A stretch of 64,000 nt of DNA from JANQSP01 sp965226095 (GTDB lineage: Bacteria; Bdellovibrionota; Bdellovibrionia; Bdellovibrionales; UBA1609). The number at the start of each line of letters is the position of its first letter. Positions within the stretch are counted from its first letter, which is position 1. Where the stretch lies: contig OZ245336.1 in assembly GCA_965226095.1 (NCBI GenBank), positions 248,001 to 312,000 on the forward strand, given 5' to 3'. Below, one piece after another: positions 1 through 8,788 of this stretch. The notes beneath the pieces are model-generated. The model saw only the letters and a list, made by a program, of their open reading frames with translations, did not search any database and was not told where the DNA came from. The position numbers and the translations under genes are program-made.

Positions 1-370
1 ATTGATCATCTTTCATTTGATGAAGTTTCACATCCTGCAATTTTCTTTTAGGAACATTTGAAAAAGGAACAATCAAATGAATATGCTCAGGGGCTTCATC
101 TGTTAATCCATAGACTTTAAGGGCACTTTCCAAACCTATAACAGCTTGGGGAACACACACTAATTTCTCTTTTAGAAGGGAGTAGAAATCAAAACCCATA
201 CTATCTTTAAAAGCATATACTCCATGAGACAGTCTGTTGATTTTACCCTGCTTTACATAGTGAGATAAAAGTTGAGGACTAACTTTATATTTATGAATCT
301 TCTTTGCAGTACAAATTTTGCCTTTTAATTTACCTCTTAACATATTCAATTTTTTTGATGTTTTTCTCAT
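1..370 (-). CDS. AbiEi-type antitoxin / transcriptional regulator, N-terminal part (cut by window edge)
   Basis: Reading the minus strand from the ATG at 370 gives 123 residues that run off the window. The N-terminal half looks like a winged-helix segment (SPQLLSHYVKQGKINRLSHG followed by VYAF). It is followed by a stretch typical of AbiEi proteins (GLESALKVYGLTDEAP, then HIHLIVP). In that family the protein is the antitoxin and autorepressor of the AbiEi/AbiEii type IV toxin-antitoxin system, where the toxin is a nucleotidyltransferase encoded just downstream. Here that position lies outside the window. Stand-alone AbiEi-like regulators also exist, so toxin pairing is only inferred. The call rests on pattern recognition of the conserved spacing. 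Confidence 0.6.
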   Translation of the reverse strand, partial: MRKTSKKLNMLRGKLKGKICTAKKIHKYKVSPQLLSHYVKQGKINRLSHGVYAFKDSMGFDFYSLLKEKLVCVPQAVIGLESALKVYGLTDEAPEHIHLIVPFSNVPKRKLQDVKLHQMKDDQ

Positions 371-462
371 ATTTTAATTATAGGTTATATTTTATAAAAT
401 ACAACCTAAAACTAAAATTTTTATTATAGCAATATTCACGGGATTTTTACGAGAGATACTGA

Positions 463-489
463 AAGGTCCTGAAGGAGCTTTCAGACCTT
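463..489 (-). terminator. Hairpin after the hydrolase gene, possible terminator
   Basis: Read on the minus strand, AAGGTCTGAA and TTCAGGACCTT can pair with a single bulged base around a 6-nt loop. The hairpin sits just past the stop of the 989-residue hydrolase gene. There is no clear U-tract after it, so it may instead be a copy of the dispersed CTGAAAG-type hairpin that also occurs twice near 9.2 kb. Confidence 0.4.
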
Positions 490-505
490 CCACATTAAGC
501 CACTA

Positions 506-3475
506 TTAAAACTCTACAGCATCAGAAGTGGGAAGATAGGGAGGTAGATCCGATTCCATATCCTTCTTCCAATTTTTATAAATTTGCTGAAATTCTCTGT
601 CATTCTTTTTCACATAATCCGCAAACTCCTCCCGTTGTTCTGGAGTATCTAAACGATCAGAACTTGCTGCCCCTGACAATAACTGTTTAATCGTATTACT
701 ATAATATCTATGCATTCTCGGAATTTTCCCTAATAGATCTTCATGATCACGTAATTGAATCACTTGAAGTAAACCAGTGAACAGCTCTTGATACTCTATA
801 TTCAATTCATTCAAAGTTGTTTTCTTTTTATACAACGTAGACTCTAATTGTGCCATATCTTCCATATTTCTTTTCAATTTCAAATACCCACTCTCCTCAC
901 TCCCCATTAAAGGTTCATTCCCTCTAGAACCTCTACCATAAATTGCTATCACCGCTTTTTGATACTCTTCTCCCATTTCTCCTTCCTCTATAGCTACAAT
1001 GATCTGTTTCCTTAAAGAACGATAGTTAGTAGCATAATCGTTATACTGTATCATAAATTCACTTATTAATTCAGAATGCTTATCTATAATTTCACTGAAT
1101 ATATTAATATTTATTAATTCACTATCTTTCAATTTAGATACAAGAACTTGCTCAATAACTTCGTTTAGTTTATCTGAAGTTTTTTCTAATGCATTTAGTT
1201 GTTCGGCACTTTTAGCTAAAGTTCCTTTTAAAGAATCCGGAATTTCTATCGCCGACTTATCAAAAGCCTCCTTAATAATACGAATATTATGTGCTACAAC
1301 TTTTAAGAACTCCTTATATTCATTTTGTAACTGTTTTAGTTGCAATTTATACTTTTCAATCTCTCTGTGTAAGAGAATTCTTTTTTCCACATTGGTTCTA
1401 ATACTATTTATTCGTGATTCTACCTTACCTCTATCCTTTAAATCAAAAGAGCTTCTCCGAGTTATAGATTCAAAAGTAGGTACATAAAAGTTCTTTAAAA
1501 TCTCTTTCATTTCAAACAGTCTTCTAAGATTATCTAAAATAATTATTTCTACTTGTCTTGGCAGTTTTTCCACTCTAACAAGTTCTTTTGCCGTTTCCAA
1601 ATCAGGAGAATTCACAATTTTAGTAACTAATGATGGTGTTCTCTTACCAGTAACAGTGTGTTGTTGGAAAAAACTTGTAAATTGTGAATTATTTACAATC
1701 TCATTAGCCAACTGACGAACTGATTGGAGATTTCCTACACTATAATGGAAACTTCCATCTTCCATTCTCTGCCTAACAGTATGATCATCAAGTATTGATA
1801 AATCTCGCACTAATGCAATATTTGATAATTTCTTAAAAAAATCAGGCTGTGAAAACACAGTTTGAATTTCTACCATGATCTCCTGATACTCTTGTTCATC
1901 CTTGACAGATACTAACTGTTCTAAAGCATACTTTATACGTGCTGGTGGAGAATGATAACCTTCCAAAGCTTCTTGCACATTTTTAATAATTTTTGCTTTA
2001 GCTTTCTCTATTTCACCATATACTGATGTGCTTCTTGTTACAAAATAACTATGTTCAGCTACATAGATTCTAAAATCTAATTCATTGGCATATTCCTGTA
2101 CAATAGGGATAAAACTGGAATACTGTACATTCTTCCTCTGTTTTTCCAGCTTTTTCAAACCCAACTTCTCAGCTATAAAATCACTGGCTACTTTAATATC
2201 AACAGCAGTATCTGTACCAGGATATTTATAATCACCCAATAAATGCCCCACATCTTTTAAAAGATAAAGTGTTATATTTTTCAGTTTCGCATAATACTGA
2301 CGAAAAAATTTTATAAAATTAACACCCGTCAAAGGATCGTTCATGCCTTCCACTACTACACCAGGAAGAAGATCATCTACACTCATACCCTCAGAAGTTT
2401 CTCCTTTTTTCTTCCTAAAAATTTTTTTCATATATTTTGGAATTCTGTGATCCAAATGTAAAATCCACAGCATAGTGTATAGAGAGCTAAGAGGATTGAT
2501 TTTTCCCTGATGCACCATTTGTGTCCAAATACCAACTTCTTTAGGTGCATATAAATGTACTTTATTTTTTCTGGAATCTTCTATAAGTCTTTGATATTCT
2601 TTTAACTTGCTGGGCATATCCTTCCCGGGAGCGGCATCTACCGGCGGAGACATAATCAGTACACCTTTTGTATTATGATGAAAAAATAGCTTATCATGAG
2701 GTCTATTCACCATTCCCATTATCATTTCAGCCCAAGTAGCTCCCCAACTATGCCCCCATATAAACAAAGGCACATTAGGTGGAACATACTTTTGAACAAA
2801 AGCCGCTAAAGCCTTTATTTCTGCTTCCGGATTAGGTAATACCTCCCGATGACCTGCCCCATGCCAAGGAAGATCTAAAGATAGAACATCAATATTAAAA
2901 TATTTATAACGATTAATCAGTCCCTCTGCAGTATGTCCCCCTGTTGATCTTGTTCCTCCACCATGCAAATACAAAATAGCCGCTTTAGCATCTTCACCCA
3001 CCAACCAATTTTTACTATTGTGGTTTTTTATATTTAGCAAATTGTTTGCTAATGCTATCGCACTAAAAGTAACATTAGTGCTAAAATTCTGATCACCATA
3101 TGTATAATGAGCTCTTGCCATTAACACTGTATTTCCTGGTTCACCTAATTTCACTGTTGTTGCATTGGCAGGACGAGGAAGTTGGTAACCGATCAAATGC
3201 ACATCCTCAGGTAACAAAACTTTTATTCGATTAGGTACACCAGAAGGTGGTACATTCCACTTTTCTACAAGCTTGCGTTCTCCCGCAACACTGATAAACT
3301 CAGGATGAAAATAATGATCATTCCTATGTTCATAGACAGCCTGAGTAGCATAATCCAACTTGGAACCTTTAAAAACACCATTACATTTATTATTATTAAC
3401 AACAGTAACATCAGAAAAAACATTAAAATGAAAGAAAAGTAAGAAAAAAAGTAATAACTTATATTGAAACAGCAC
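506..3475 (-). CDS. Secreted alpha/beta hydrolase with long C-terminal helical/coiled-coil region
   Basis: This is a 989-residue protein with a Sec signal peptide (hydrophobic residues about 6-20, cleavage near FSD). Residues about 80-430 form an alpha/beta-hydrolase fold of the serine-hydrolase (lysophospholipase-like) type. It shows an oxyanion HGGG at 171-174, a nucleophile elbow GHSWG with Ser243, a likely acid Asp380 in EGMNDP and a likely base His411 in DVGHLL. The remaining 550 residues are charged and mostly helical, with heptad-like stretches around 700-780 and 880-930, and match nothing I recognise. The fusion is odd because typical family members stop at 300-400 residues. Substrate is unknown; a lipid or peptidoglycan ester is only a guess. 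It stands alone, with cutA upstream on the same strand about 150 bp away. Confidence 0.75.
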   Translation of the reverse strand: MLFQYKLLLFFLLFFHFNVFSDVTVVNNNKCNGVFKGSKLDYATQAVYEHRNDHYFHPEFISVAGERKLVEKWNVPPSGVPNRIKVLLPEDVHLIGYQLPRPANATTVKLGEPGNTVLMARAHYTYGDQNFSTNVTFSAIALANNLLNIKNHNSKNWLVGEDAKAAILYLHGGGTRSTGGHTAEGLINRYKYFNIDVLSLDLPWHGAGHREVLPNPEAEIKALAAFVQKYVPPNVPLFIWGHSWGATWAEMIMGMVNRPHDKLFFHHNTKGVLIMSPPVDAAPGKDMPSKLKEYQRLIEDSRKNKVHLYAPKEVGIWTQMVHQGKINPLSSLYTMLWILHLDHRIPKYMKKIFRKKKGETSEGMSVDDLLPGVVVEGMNDPLTGVNFIKFFRQYYAKLKNITLYLLKDVGHLLGDYKYPGTDTAVDIKVASDFIAEKLGLKKLEKQRKNVQYSSFIPIVQEYANELDFRIYVAEHSYFVTRSTSVYGEIEKAKAKIIKNVQEALEGYHSPPARIKYALEQLVSVKDEQEYQEIMVEIQTVFSQPDFFKKLSNIALVRDLSILDDHTVRQRMEDGSFHYSVGNLQSVRQLANEIVNNSQFTSFFQQHTVTGKRTPSLVTKIVNSPDLETAKELVRVEKLPRQVEIIILDNLRRLFEMKEILKNFYVPTFESITRRSSFDLKDRGKVESRINSIRTNVEKRILLHREIEKYKLQLKQLQNEYKEFLKVVAHNIRIIKEAFDKSAIEIPDSLKGTLAKSAEQLNALEKTSDKLNEVIEQVLVSKLKDSELININIFSEIIDKHSELISEFMIQYNDYATNYRSLRKQIIVAIEEGEMGEEYQKAVIAIYGRGSRGNEPLMGSEESGYLKLKRNMEDMAQLESTLYKKKTTLNELNIEYQELFTGLLQVIQLRDHEDLLGKIPRMHRYYSNTIKQLLSGAASSDRLDTPEQREEFADYVKKNDREFQQIYKNWKKDMESDLPPYLPTSDAVEF

Positions 3476-3545
3476 AGTGATAAACCTTTATAAATACAAG
3501 AATAATTCTCAAAGACATATAAGTAAATTCTTAACTCTGTCAATT

Positions 3546-3569
3546 AAAACATTACAGCTGTAATGTTTT
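3546..3569. repeat. 24-bp perfect palindrome between cutA and the hydrolase gene
   Basis: Bases 3546-3569 read identically on both strands, centred on ACAGCTGT and flanked by CATT/AATG and four A or T. The palindrome lies after the cutA stop and about 70 bp before the hydrolase start. It could be a weak bidirectional terminator (stem followed by TTTT) or a dimeric operator. A related ACAGCTGT core lies at about 57303-57310, upstream of another secreted-protein gene. Confidence 0.5.
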
Positions 3570-3626
3570 TACAGATTATCATGTTAATTTTACAGACAGT
3601 GTGAACTTTTTACTCGCACTTATAAC

Positions 3627-3953
3627 TTATATTATTGTCGTGTGATTTTTGATCCATTTTAAAAAAGACACTTCACCTTTTAAAATAGGAATAAATACAA
3701 TACAGGGACATTCATAGCTATGATGTTTTTTTATTTCTGCAGACAATGCTTCAAATAAATTTTCTCTCGTTTTCATAATAAAAACTGTTTCTTCAGTCTC
3801 TTTATATTCATCTTGCCAGGTATAACAGGATAAAATCGGAGGAAAGATATTTACACAGGCACAAAGTTTTTTATTTACACAGATCTGAGCCAATTTTTTA
3901 GCTTCTTGCATACTGCTGGCAGTGACATAAACCAAACCATATTGTTGTTGCAT
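3627..3953 (-). CDS. cutA: Divalent-cation tolerance protein CutA
   Basis: The product is 108 residues, the usual size of this small trimeric cytoplasmic protein. Family hallmarks in order are an N-terminal beta strand (LVYVTASS), the segment LCACVNIFPPILSCYTW (about residues 30-46), TEETVFIMKTR, and the HHSYECPCIVFIPI strand that corresponds to HPYEVPEI in other CutA proteins. CutA is linked to copper and other divalent-metal tolerance, but its biochemical role is unsettled. It precedes the secreted hydrolase on the same strand. The exbB-exbD pair lies upstream on the same strand, about 60 bp away, so a shared transcript is possible. Confidence 0.9.
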   Translation of the reverse strand: MQQQYGLVYVTASSMQEAKKLAQICVNKKLCACVNIFPPILSCYTWQDEYKETEETVFIMKTRENLFEALSAEIKKHHSYECPCIVFIPILKGEVSFLKWIKNHTTII

Positions 3954-4012
3954 AATAAATCCTCAATAAACTATTACATATTTTTCCTGATAAGGATTTT
4001 TGACATGTTGCT

Positions 4013-4426
4013 TTATTTTTCTTTAGACTTTAAAGTAGTGATAGCCACCTTACTAAAACCAATCCCCTTAACCACATTAATGACACTAATAACAGTTCCA
4101 TGCAAAACATTCTCATCCGCTGAAATAGTGATATGCGTTTTTGCATCTGGCACAAATAAAGATTTTAATTGAGTCTGCATTCTTGTTAAATCCATTACTT
4201 CTCCATTTAATAAAACAGCTCCATCTTTTTTAATAGAAATATGTTGTTTGGAAGTTTCAATTTGCTTGGCAAAACTGGCAGAAGGTAGATCCAATGAAAA
4301 ACCGGTTTTAATCACAAAGGGGGCAGTAACCATAAAAATAATCAATATCACCAAAATAATATCTACAAAAGGTACAATATTGATTTCCGCAATAGCTTGA
4401 TTATCTTCCAGTAAGTCCTGTTCCAT
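4013..4426 (-). CDS. exbD: ExbD/TolR-family biopolymer transport protein
   Basis: This 137-residue inner-membrane protein has a short cytoplasmic N-terminus, one transmembrane helix (about 18-36) and a periplasmic domain. The helix carries the conserved Asp (Asp22 in VPFVDIILVILIIF) that conducts protons in the ExbB-ExbD or TolQ-TolR motor. The C-terminal part ending GIGFSKVAITT matches the ExbD/TolR fold. It follows exbB by 19 bp, so they form an operon. No TonB or TolA homologue is visible in the window, so whether it powers TonB receptors or Tol-Pal cannot be decided from sequence alone. Confidence 0.88.
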   Translation of the reverse strand: MEQDLLEDNQAIAEINIVPFVDIILVILIIFMVTAPFVIKTGFSLDLPSASFAKQIETSKQHISIKKDGAVLLNGEVMDLTRMQTQLKSLFVPDAKTHITISADENVLHGTVISVINVVKGIGFSKVAITTLKSKEK

Positions 4427-4445
4427 CAGCCCTCACTTATAGTGT

Positions 4446-5087
4446 TTAATTATCACAATTTCTGGAAAAAGAAAGTAAAGCTTCTTTTTGAGAAGCAAGA
4501 TTGTGAAAAATCATTCTTAGTTTTTTTTGAAGATAATTATAAGCTGTGATAGCCGGTATGGCGACGATCAGACCAACAGCAGTTGCCACCAGAGCTTTTG
4601 AAATTCCCACCATGACTATTGCCGCAGAACTTTCTTCTGAACCTAGAGCCTGAAAGGCTTCCATCACTCCAAAAATAGTTCCCAGTAACCCGATAAAAGG
4701 AGCATTCGAACCAATAGATGCCAAAAAAGACAAACGCTTATCCATCTCCGGCTTAAGTGTTAATAAATAAGCATTGATCATTTCTTCCAAACCTCTATCT
4801 CTTTTTTTAATGATATGCTCCCAGGATTTTTGCAAAACAGAACCGGCGGGTAAAAAAGCATATTTGTCATACACTAGTTTCATATGAGAATTTCTGCCAC
4901 TTTCCAAAGCCTCCATTACTTCACTTAAAATCATTTTCGTTTCACCTTGAAAATTTTTGAAGAAGAATAAACGATCCATGATAATCGCAAAAGAAAAAAT
5001 ACTAAGAAAAATCAGTAACCATAAAATTACTTCGTGTGCAGTAGAGGAAATAAGTAAAAATTGTTCCGTGAGCAAAGCAGTATGCAC
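4446..5087 (-). CDS. exbB: ExbB/TolQ/MotA-family proton-channel protein
   Basis: The product is 213 residues with three membrane segments (about 18-38, 118-145 and 155-186). The conserved block LLGTIFGVMEAF and the third-helix block GISKALVATAVGLIVAIPA are typical of the MotA/TolQ/ExbB proton-channel domain. It pairs with the ExbD-like protein immediately downstream. The annotated start is GTG at 5087 and lacks a good ribosome-binding site. The frame remains open upstream for more than 15 codons without an ATG, so the true start may be further out. It is divergent from the sulfatase-like lipoprotein gene with only 74 bp between them, so promoters must overlap or be adjacent. Confidence 0.88.
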   Translation of the reverse strand: MHTALLTEQFLLISSTAHEVILWLLIFLSIFSFAIIMDRLFFFKNFQGETKMILSEVMEALESGRNSHMKLVYDKYAFLPAGSVLQKSWEHIIKKRDRGLEEMINAYLLTLKPEMDKRLSFLASIGSNAPFIGLLGTIFGVMEAFQALGSEESSAAIVMVGISKALVATAVGLIVAIPAITAYNYLQKKLRMIFHNLASQKEALLSFSRNCDN

Positions 5088-5161
5088 TCCATTTAATGTT
5101 TCTTGTATAAGAATATCAAAAAACTCTTTGAGAGCCAGCCTTATATTTATATTATTGTGCT

Positions 5162-7012
5162 GTGTTGATACGAGTTGTTTTTATATGTCTTATATTTTTT
5201 TGCCTTTCCTGTAAACTTCACCAGTCAGGTCAAACCCCTTCTTTTTTGTTTTTAGTGGTGCATTCTTTGGGATTCGACTCGATATCCTGTCATCAATATA
5301 ACAGACAAACAGAAAAAAACTCTGGATTTGAAGTATTTTGTAATTCCAGTATCCGCTTCCATAGAGCTTATACACCCTCTGTATTAGCTCAACCTGCCTT
5401 AGCTTCTTTATTAACTGGTCTCTATCCTTATGAACATGGGTTATGGTCAAACGGTTCTCAGTTTTTATCCTCTCATTTCAAAACTCTGCCGGAGTTAGCC
5501 TTGGAAAAAGGATATCACAGTTCTTTTTTTTCCGGAGGAGGCGCAATATGGAGAAAATCCGGTCTGAGTCAGGGATTTCAAGTCTTCGATGATCACATTG
5601 CCATACAATTTAATCAGGTATACCGCCCTGCGCACAAGAATGTACAATTATTTTTAAAGTGGTTGGATAAATCTGCAAAAAATAAACCTTTTTTTTCTGT
5701 CATTTATTTTCCTGATATGCAAATCCCACTTTCTTTAGGAAAGTCAGCAAGATCATTACATAATTTAGAACAAAACCAAGGTAAAGCTCAGGTGGATCAA
5801 AGCATCTATAAGCTCATTCAGGAATTAAAAAAAAGAAAAAGATGGCATTCCACTTATGTCGTACTGATGGGAACCTGCGGAGAAGAAAAATATCAAGCCA
5901 TTAGAGAAAAAGAAATACCGGTGTGGAGCTTATATAGTGATAATACACAATTGAGTTTATTCATTAAAGGATTGAGCCGTTTTCGCAAAAAAGCTCGTTA
6001 TGGAAATGTCACACAAGCCATTAGTCTCGTTGACGTTGGTGCTACTTTTTTTGATTTATTAGATTTTCAACGAATGGAAAGTTTTCAAAAAAAAATATTT
6101 CCTGTTCTTTCTTTAAAAGAATATCTCACTGGTAACTTTTCTAAGATACTCAATTCTCCAAATACAAAATTCAATCGACCCTTGCTCTTGGAATCCGGTT
6201 GGCCTCTTTGGAGAAAATCCGGCACGAGCCGCTTTGCCATTCGACAAGATCCTTATCTGTTTATTTATGATAAAACCCCTCGTATCTACAATAGCCTAAC
6301 AGATCGACAGGAATTGCACCCTCTTGCCTCTACTGGCTCTCATCCCAATTTAAAAAGTTTAAAAAAAAGTTTTCTGGTTTATTTTAAGGAATTGGGAATT
6401 AACCCTTGGACAGAACCATCAGAGTTTTTCAGGGAAAAAAGACGATTGGCTAGAAAACTTTTCTCTTTAAACCAATTTCAATCTTTTGAAAACGTACAAC
6501 ACCACTTGGCTTTTTTAATAAAAAAACAACCTTTAGATAAGGAGTTGATAGGATGGCAGGCAAATATAGCTTTAAGAACACATAATTGGGAGGTTTTAAA
6601 AAATCTTGGAATAAAACACAAAAATTTTTACTGGGAATATGTAGCCACTAAAAACCTCGATTCATCTGCATCATATAAAATGGTAAATCAATCTAAACAA
6701 GGATGTAATAAACTTTTTTTAAAGAAAAACATTTCTGGCATACAATGTGAAAACAAAAGTTTATCCCAGCTTTACAAGTGGATAATAAACAAAAACCCTG
6801 AAAAGAGTAAAATTTTAAAGAAACGATTTTTTTATTTTTATTTAAGAGAAAAAATGGATCAACAAATCTCTCATATTAATCAGGCAAATTATTTGGTGTG
6901 GGATACATATTATACAAAATTTCAGGATCCTGTTTTAACTGATTTATTTCTGGCTTTACCGGAACATAAAAAAACAGCAAAAGTTGTTCAAGATGCACTT
7001 CAGTTTAATTAA
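5162..7012 (+). CDS. Sulfatase-fold lipoprotein with degenerate active site
   Basis: This 616-residue protein begins at GTG and has a lipoprotein signal (CLIFFCLSC, lipidated Cys17). Residues about 28-420 follow the alkaline-phosphatase/sulfatase layout: SFLFLVVHSLGFD corresponds to the metal-binding strand, TPSVLAQPALASLLTGLYP to the formylglycine segment, and VVLMGTCGEE to the later metal-binding loop. The key residues are missing. The strand Asp is His, the Cys/Ser of the CxPxR motif is Ala and its Arg is Leu, and the DHG of the later loop is TCG. Sulfatase or phosphoethanolamine-transferase chemistry is therefore unlikely, and the protein may be a binding or structural pseudo-enzyme. The C-terminal 190 residues are unrecognised. 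It ends 2 bp from the convergent dapD stop. Confidence 0.7.
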   Translation: MLIRVVFICLIFFCLSCKLHQSGQTPSFLFLVVHSLGFDSISCHQYNRQTEKNSGFEVFCNSSIRFHRAYTPSVLAQPALASLLTGLYPYEHGLWSNGSQFLSSHFKTLPELALEKGYHSSFFSGGGAIWRKSGLSQGFQVFDDHIAIQFNQVYRPAHKNVQLFLKWLDKSAKNKPFFSVIYFPDMQIPLSLGKSARSLHNLEQNQGKAQVDQSIYKLIQELKKRKRWHSTYVVLMGTCGEEKYQAIREKEIPVWSLYSDNTQLSLFIKGLSRFRKKARYGNVTQAISLVDVGATFFDLLDFQRMESFQKKIFPVLSLKEYLTGNFSKILNSPNTKFNRPLLLESGWPLWRKSGTSRFAIRQDPYLFIYDKTPRIYNSLTDRQELHPLASTGSHPNLKSLKKSFLVYFKELGINPWTEPSEFFREKRRLARKLFSLNQFQSFENVQHHLAFLIKKQPLDKELIGWQANIALRTHNWEVLKNLGIKHKNFYWEYVATKNLDSSASYKMVNQSKQGCNKLFLKKNISGIQCENKSLSQLYKWIINKNPEKSKILKKRFFYFYLREKMDQQISHINQANYLVWDTYYTKFQDPVLTDLFLALPEHKKTAKVVQDALQFN

Positions 7013-7014
7013 CA

Positions 7015-7830
7015 TTAAGAAATATTGTATTCTCTCAAACAATCATTCAAAGAAGTTTTCAAGTTGGTCTTCCTGGATCTCTTACCAATAATGAGTGCAC
7101 AAGGAATGGAAAAATCACCAGCGGGAAACTTTTTCGTTGTACTACCTGAGATCACCACTGCATTTTCCGGTACCTCCCCTCTATAAATTTGCTCTTTTTC
7201 ACCAGTGACATCAACAATCCGTGTGCTGGAAGTAATAAGCGTTCCTGCCCCAATGACTGCATTTTTACGAATACGCACCCCTTCCACAATAATGGACCGA
7301 CTACCAATAAAAGCATTATCCTCAATAATCACTGGTCTGGCTTGCAAAGGTTCCAACACTCCACCCAAGCCAACTCCTCCTGAAAGATGTACATTTTTCC
7401 CCACCTGCGCACAAGAGCCTACAGTAGCCCAGGTATCTACTAATGTACCTTCATCCACATAGGCACCGATATTTACATAAGAAGGCATTAAAATAGTATT
7501 CCTGGCAACATAAGCACCTATACGTACAAGAGCCTGCGGCACAACACGTACTCCTTCTGTTCCTGTCCATTGTTTAAGAGGTATTTTATCATAAAAAGAA
7601 AAATTCTCTGCTTTCATCACCTGCATTTTCTTTAAACGAAAATATATTAAAATAGCTTGTTTGATCCATTCATGTGTCACCCACTGATTCTCTTTTTTTT
7701 CACACACCCGCAGTTGACCTGTATTTAAGTTTTCAATGACCTCCTCCACCTGAGATCGAACAGTTTCCAATTGATTTAAATCATTGATATGAGTAAAAGC
7801 TTCTTTTATTTGTTCCTGAGCTGAATTCAG
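7015..7830 (-). CDS. dapD: 2,3,4,5-tetrahydropyridine-2,6-dicarboxylate N-succinyltransferase
   Basis: DapD succinylates tetrahydrodipicolinate with succinyl-CoA in the succinylase branch of lysine/meso-DAP synthesis. A left-handed beta-helix carries the very conserved segment LMPSYVNIGAYVDEGTLVDT and then GSCAQVGKNVHLSGGVGLGG. The first standard start (TTG at 7770) would give only 251 residues and removes about 20 that align with the E. coli N-terminus (AQEQIKEAFTHI corresponds to LQNIIETAF). The frame opens after a TAA at 7852-7854 and contains no ATG, GTG or TTG before 7770. It does have a CTG at 7830-7828, preceded by AGGA with 8-nt spacing. I therefore place the start at this CTG; ATA at 7833 is the alternative. 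This gives 271 residues, near the usual 274. Confidence 0.88.
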   Translation of the reverse strand: MNSAQEQIKEAFTHINDLNQLETVRSQVEEVIENLNTGQLRVCEKKENQWVTHEWIKQAILIYFRLKKMQVMKAENFSFYDKIPLKQWTGTEGVRVVPQALVRIGAYVARNTILMPSYVNIGAYVDEGTLVDTWATVGSCAQVGKNVHLSGGVGLGGVLEPLQARPVIIEDNAFIGSRSIIVEGVRIRKNAVIGAGTLITSSTRIVDVTGEKEQIYRGEVPENAVVISGSTTKKFPAGDFSIPCALIIGKRSRKTNLKTSLNDCLREYNIS

Positions 7831-7980
7831 TATCTTTTTCCTGGTATTATTTTATTGATAGCCAATAACATTTTTTGAAATAATGACAGAAACTTTAAAA
7901 GTTTCAAGTATATTTTTATATTGGTATCAATAACTATTTATAATGATAGATAAGTGAAATAAAATCCACTAACAGATACC

Positions 7981-8691
7981 TTAACTTTTTGATGCATTTA
8001 AATCGGAAGAGGAGATGTGCCAGTCAATAGCTGAAGACCTATGTTTTTCCAGATAAGTATTCGCTTTAGAAAAATGCGAACAACCAAAAAAACCACTAGC
8101 TGAGAAAGGAGAAGGATGTGCCGCCTTAAGCACTAGATGTTTTGTCTGATCAATAAAGTGTCCTTTATTTTGAGCATAACGTCCCCATAACATAAAAACC
8201 AAATGCTCTCGTTTTTCATTTAACACATGGATTACACGATCGGTAAACGTCTCCCAACCTTTATTCTGATGGGACCCCGCCTTACCGGCTTCCACAGTTA
8301 AAGTGGCATTAAGAAGTAAAACTCCCTGTGCCGCCCAATCATTTAAACAACCATGAGGAGGTGGAATAATGCTTAGATCCCTCTTCAATTCTTTAAAAAT
8401 ATTTTCTAATGAAGGTGGAATCCTCACGTTTGGACGCACTGAAAAACATAAGCCATGCGCCTGGCCTGAACCATGATAAGGATCCTGTCCCAAAATAACC
8501 ACTTTGACTTTATCAAAAGGCGTAGCATAAAAAGCAGAAAAACATTCTTTTAATGGAGGATAAATGCACTTCCTTCTCTGAATTTGATTTTTTAGAAACA
8601 CTTTTAAATCCTGCATATAGGACTGTTTAAATTCCTCTATTAAGTGATCTTTCCATTCAGGTGGAAGACGAATTTCTTGCTTTGAATCCAT
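7981..8691 (-). CDS. ung: Uracil-DNA glycosylase, family 1
   Basis: The enzyme excises uracil from DNA and starts base-excision repair. The 236-residue length is usual. The water-activating motif GQDPYH is at 68-73 with catalytic Asp70. It is followed by GQAHGLCFSV, the LLLNATLTVE strand that binds uracil, and the DNA-intercalation loop HPSPFSASGFFGCSHFSKAN near the C-terminus. All motifs are intact. The gene stands alone between dapD and a divergent HPF-like gene. A start at the ATG at 8691 is consistent with the family. Confidence 0.96.
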   Translation of the reverse strand: MDSKQEIRLPPEWKDHLIEEFKQSYMQDLKVFLKNQIQRRKCIYPPLKECFSAFYATPFDKVKVVILGQDPYHGSGQAHGLCFSVRPNVRIPPSLENIFKELKRDLSIIPPPHGCLNDWAAQGVLLLNATLTVEAGKAGSHQNKGWETFTDRVIHVLNEKREHLVFMLWGRYAQNKGHFIDQTKHLVLKAAHPSPFSASGFFGCSHFSKANTYLEKHRSSAIDWHISSSDLNASKS

Positions 8692-8788
8692 AGTAAAACT
8701 GAGATTATAATTTTATATTATATATTGTCAAAAACATGTATTATTTTCACACAATCTGTTAATAACTTAAAAAAAACTCGCTTTACGC

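Noticed and set aside
3265..3543. 92-residue minus-strand ORF overlapping the hydrolase start
   Set aside because: It is a frame-shifted reading of the hydrolase signal-peptide region; the hydrolase frame explains the sequence.
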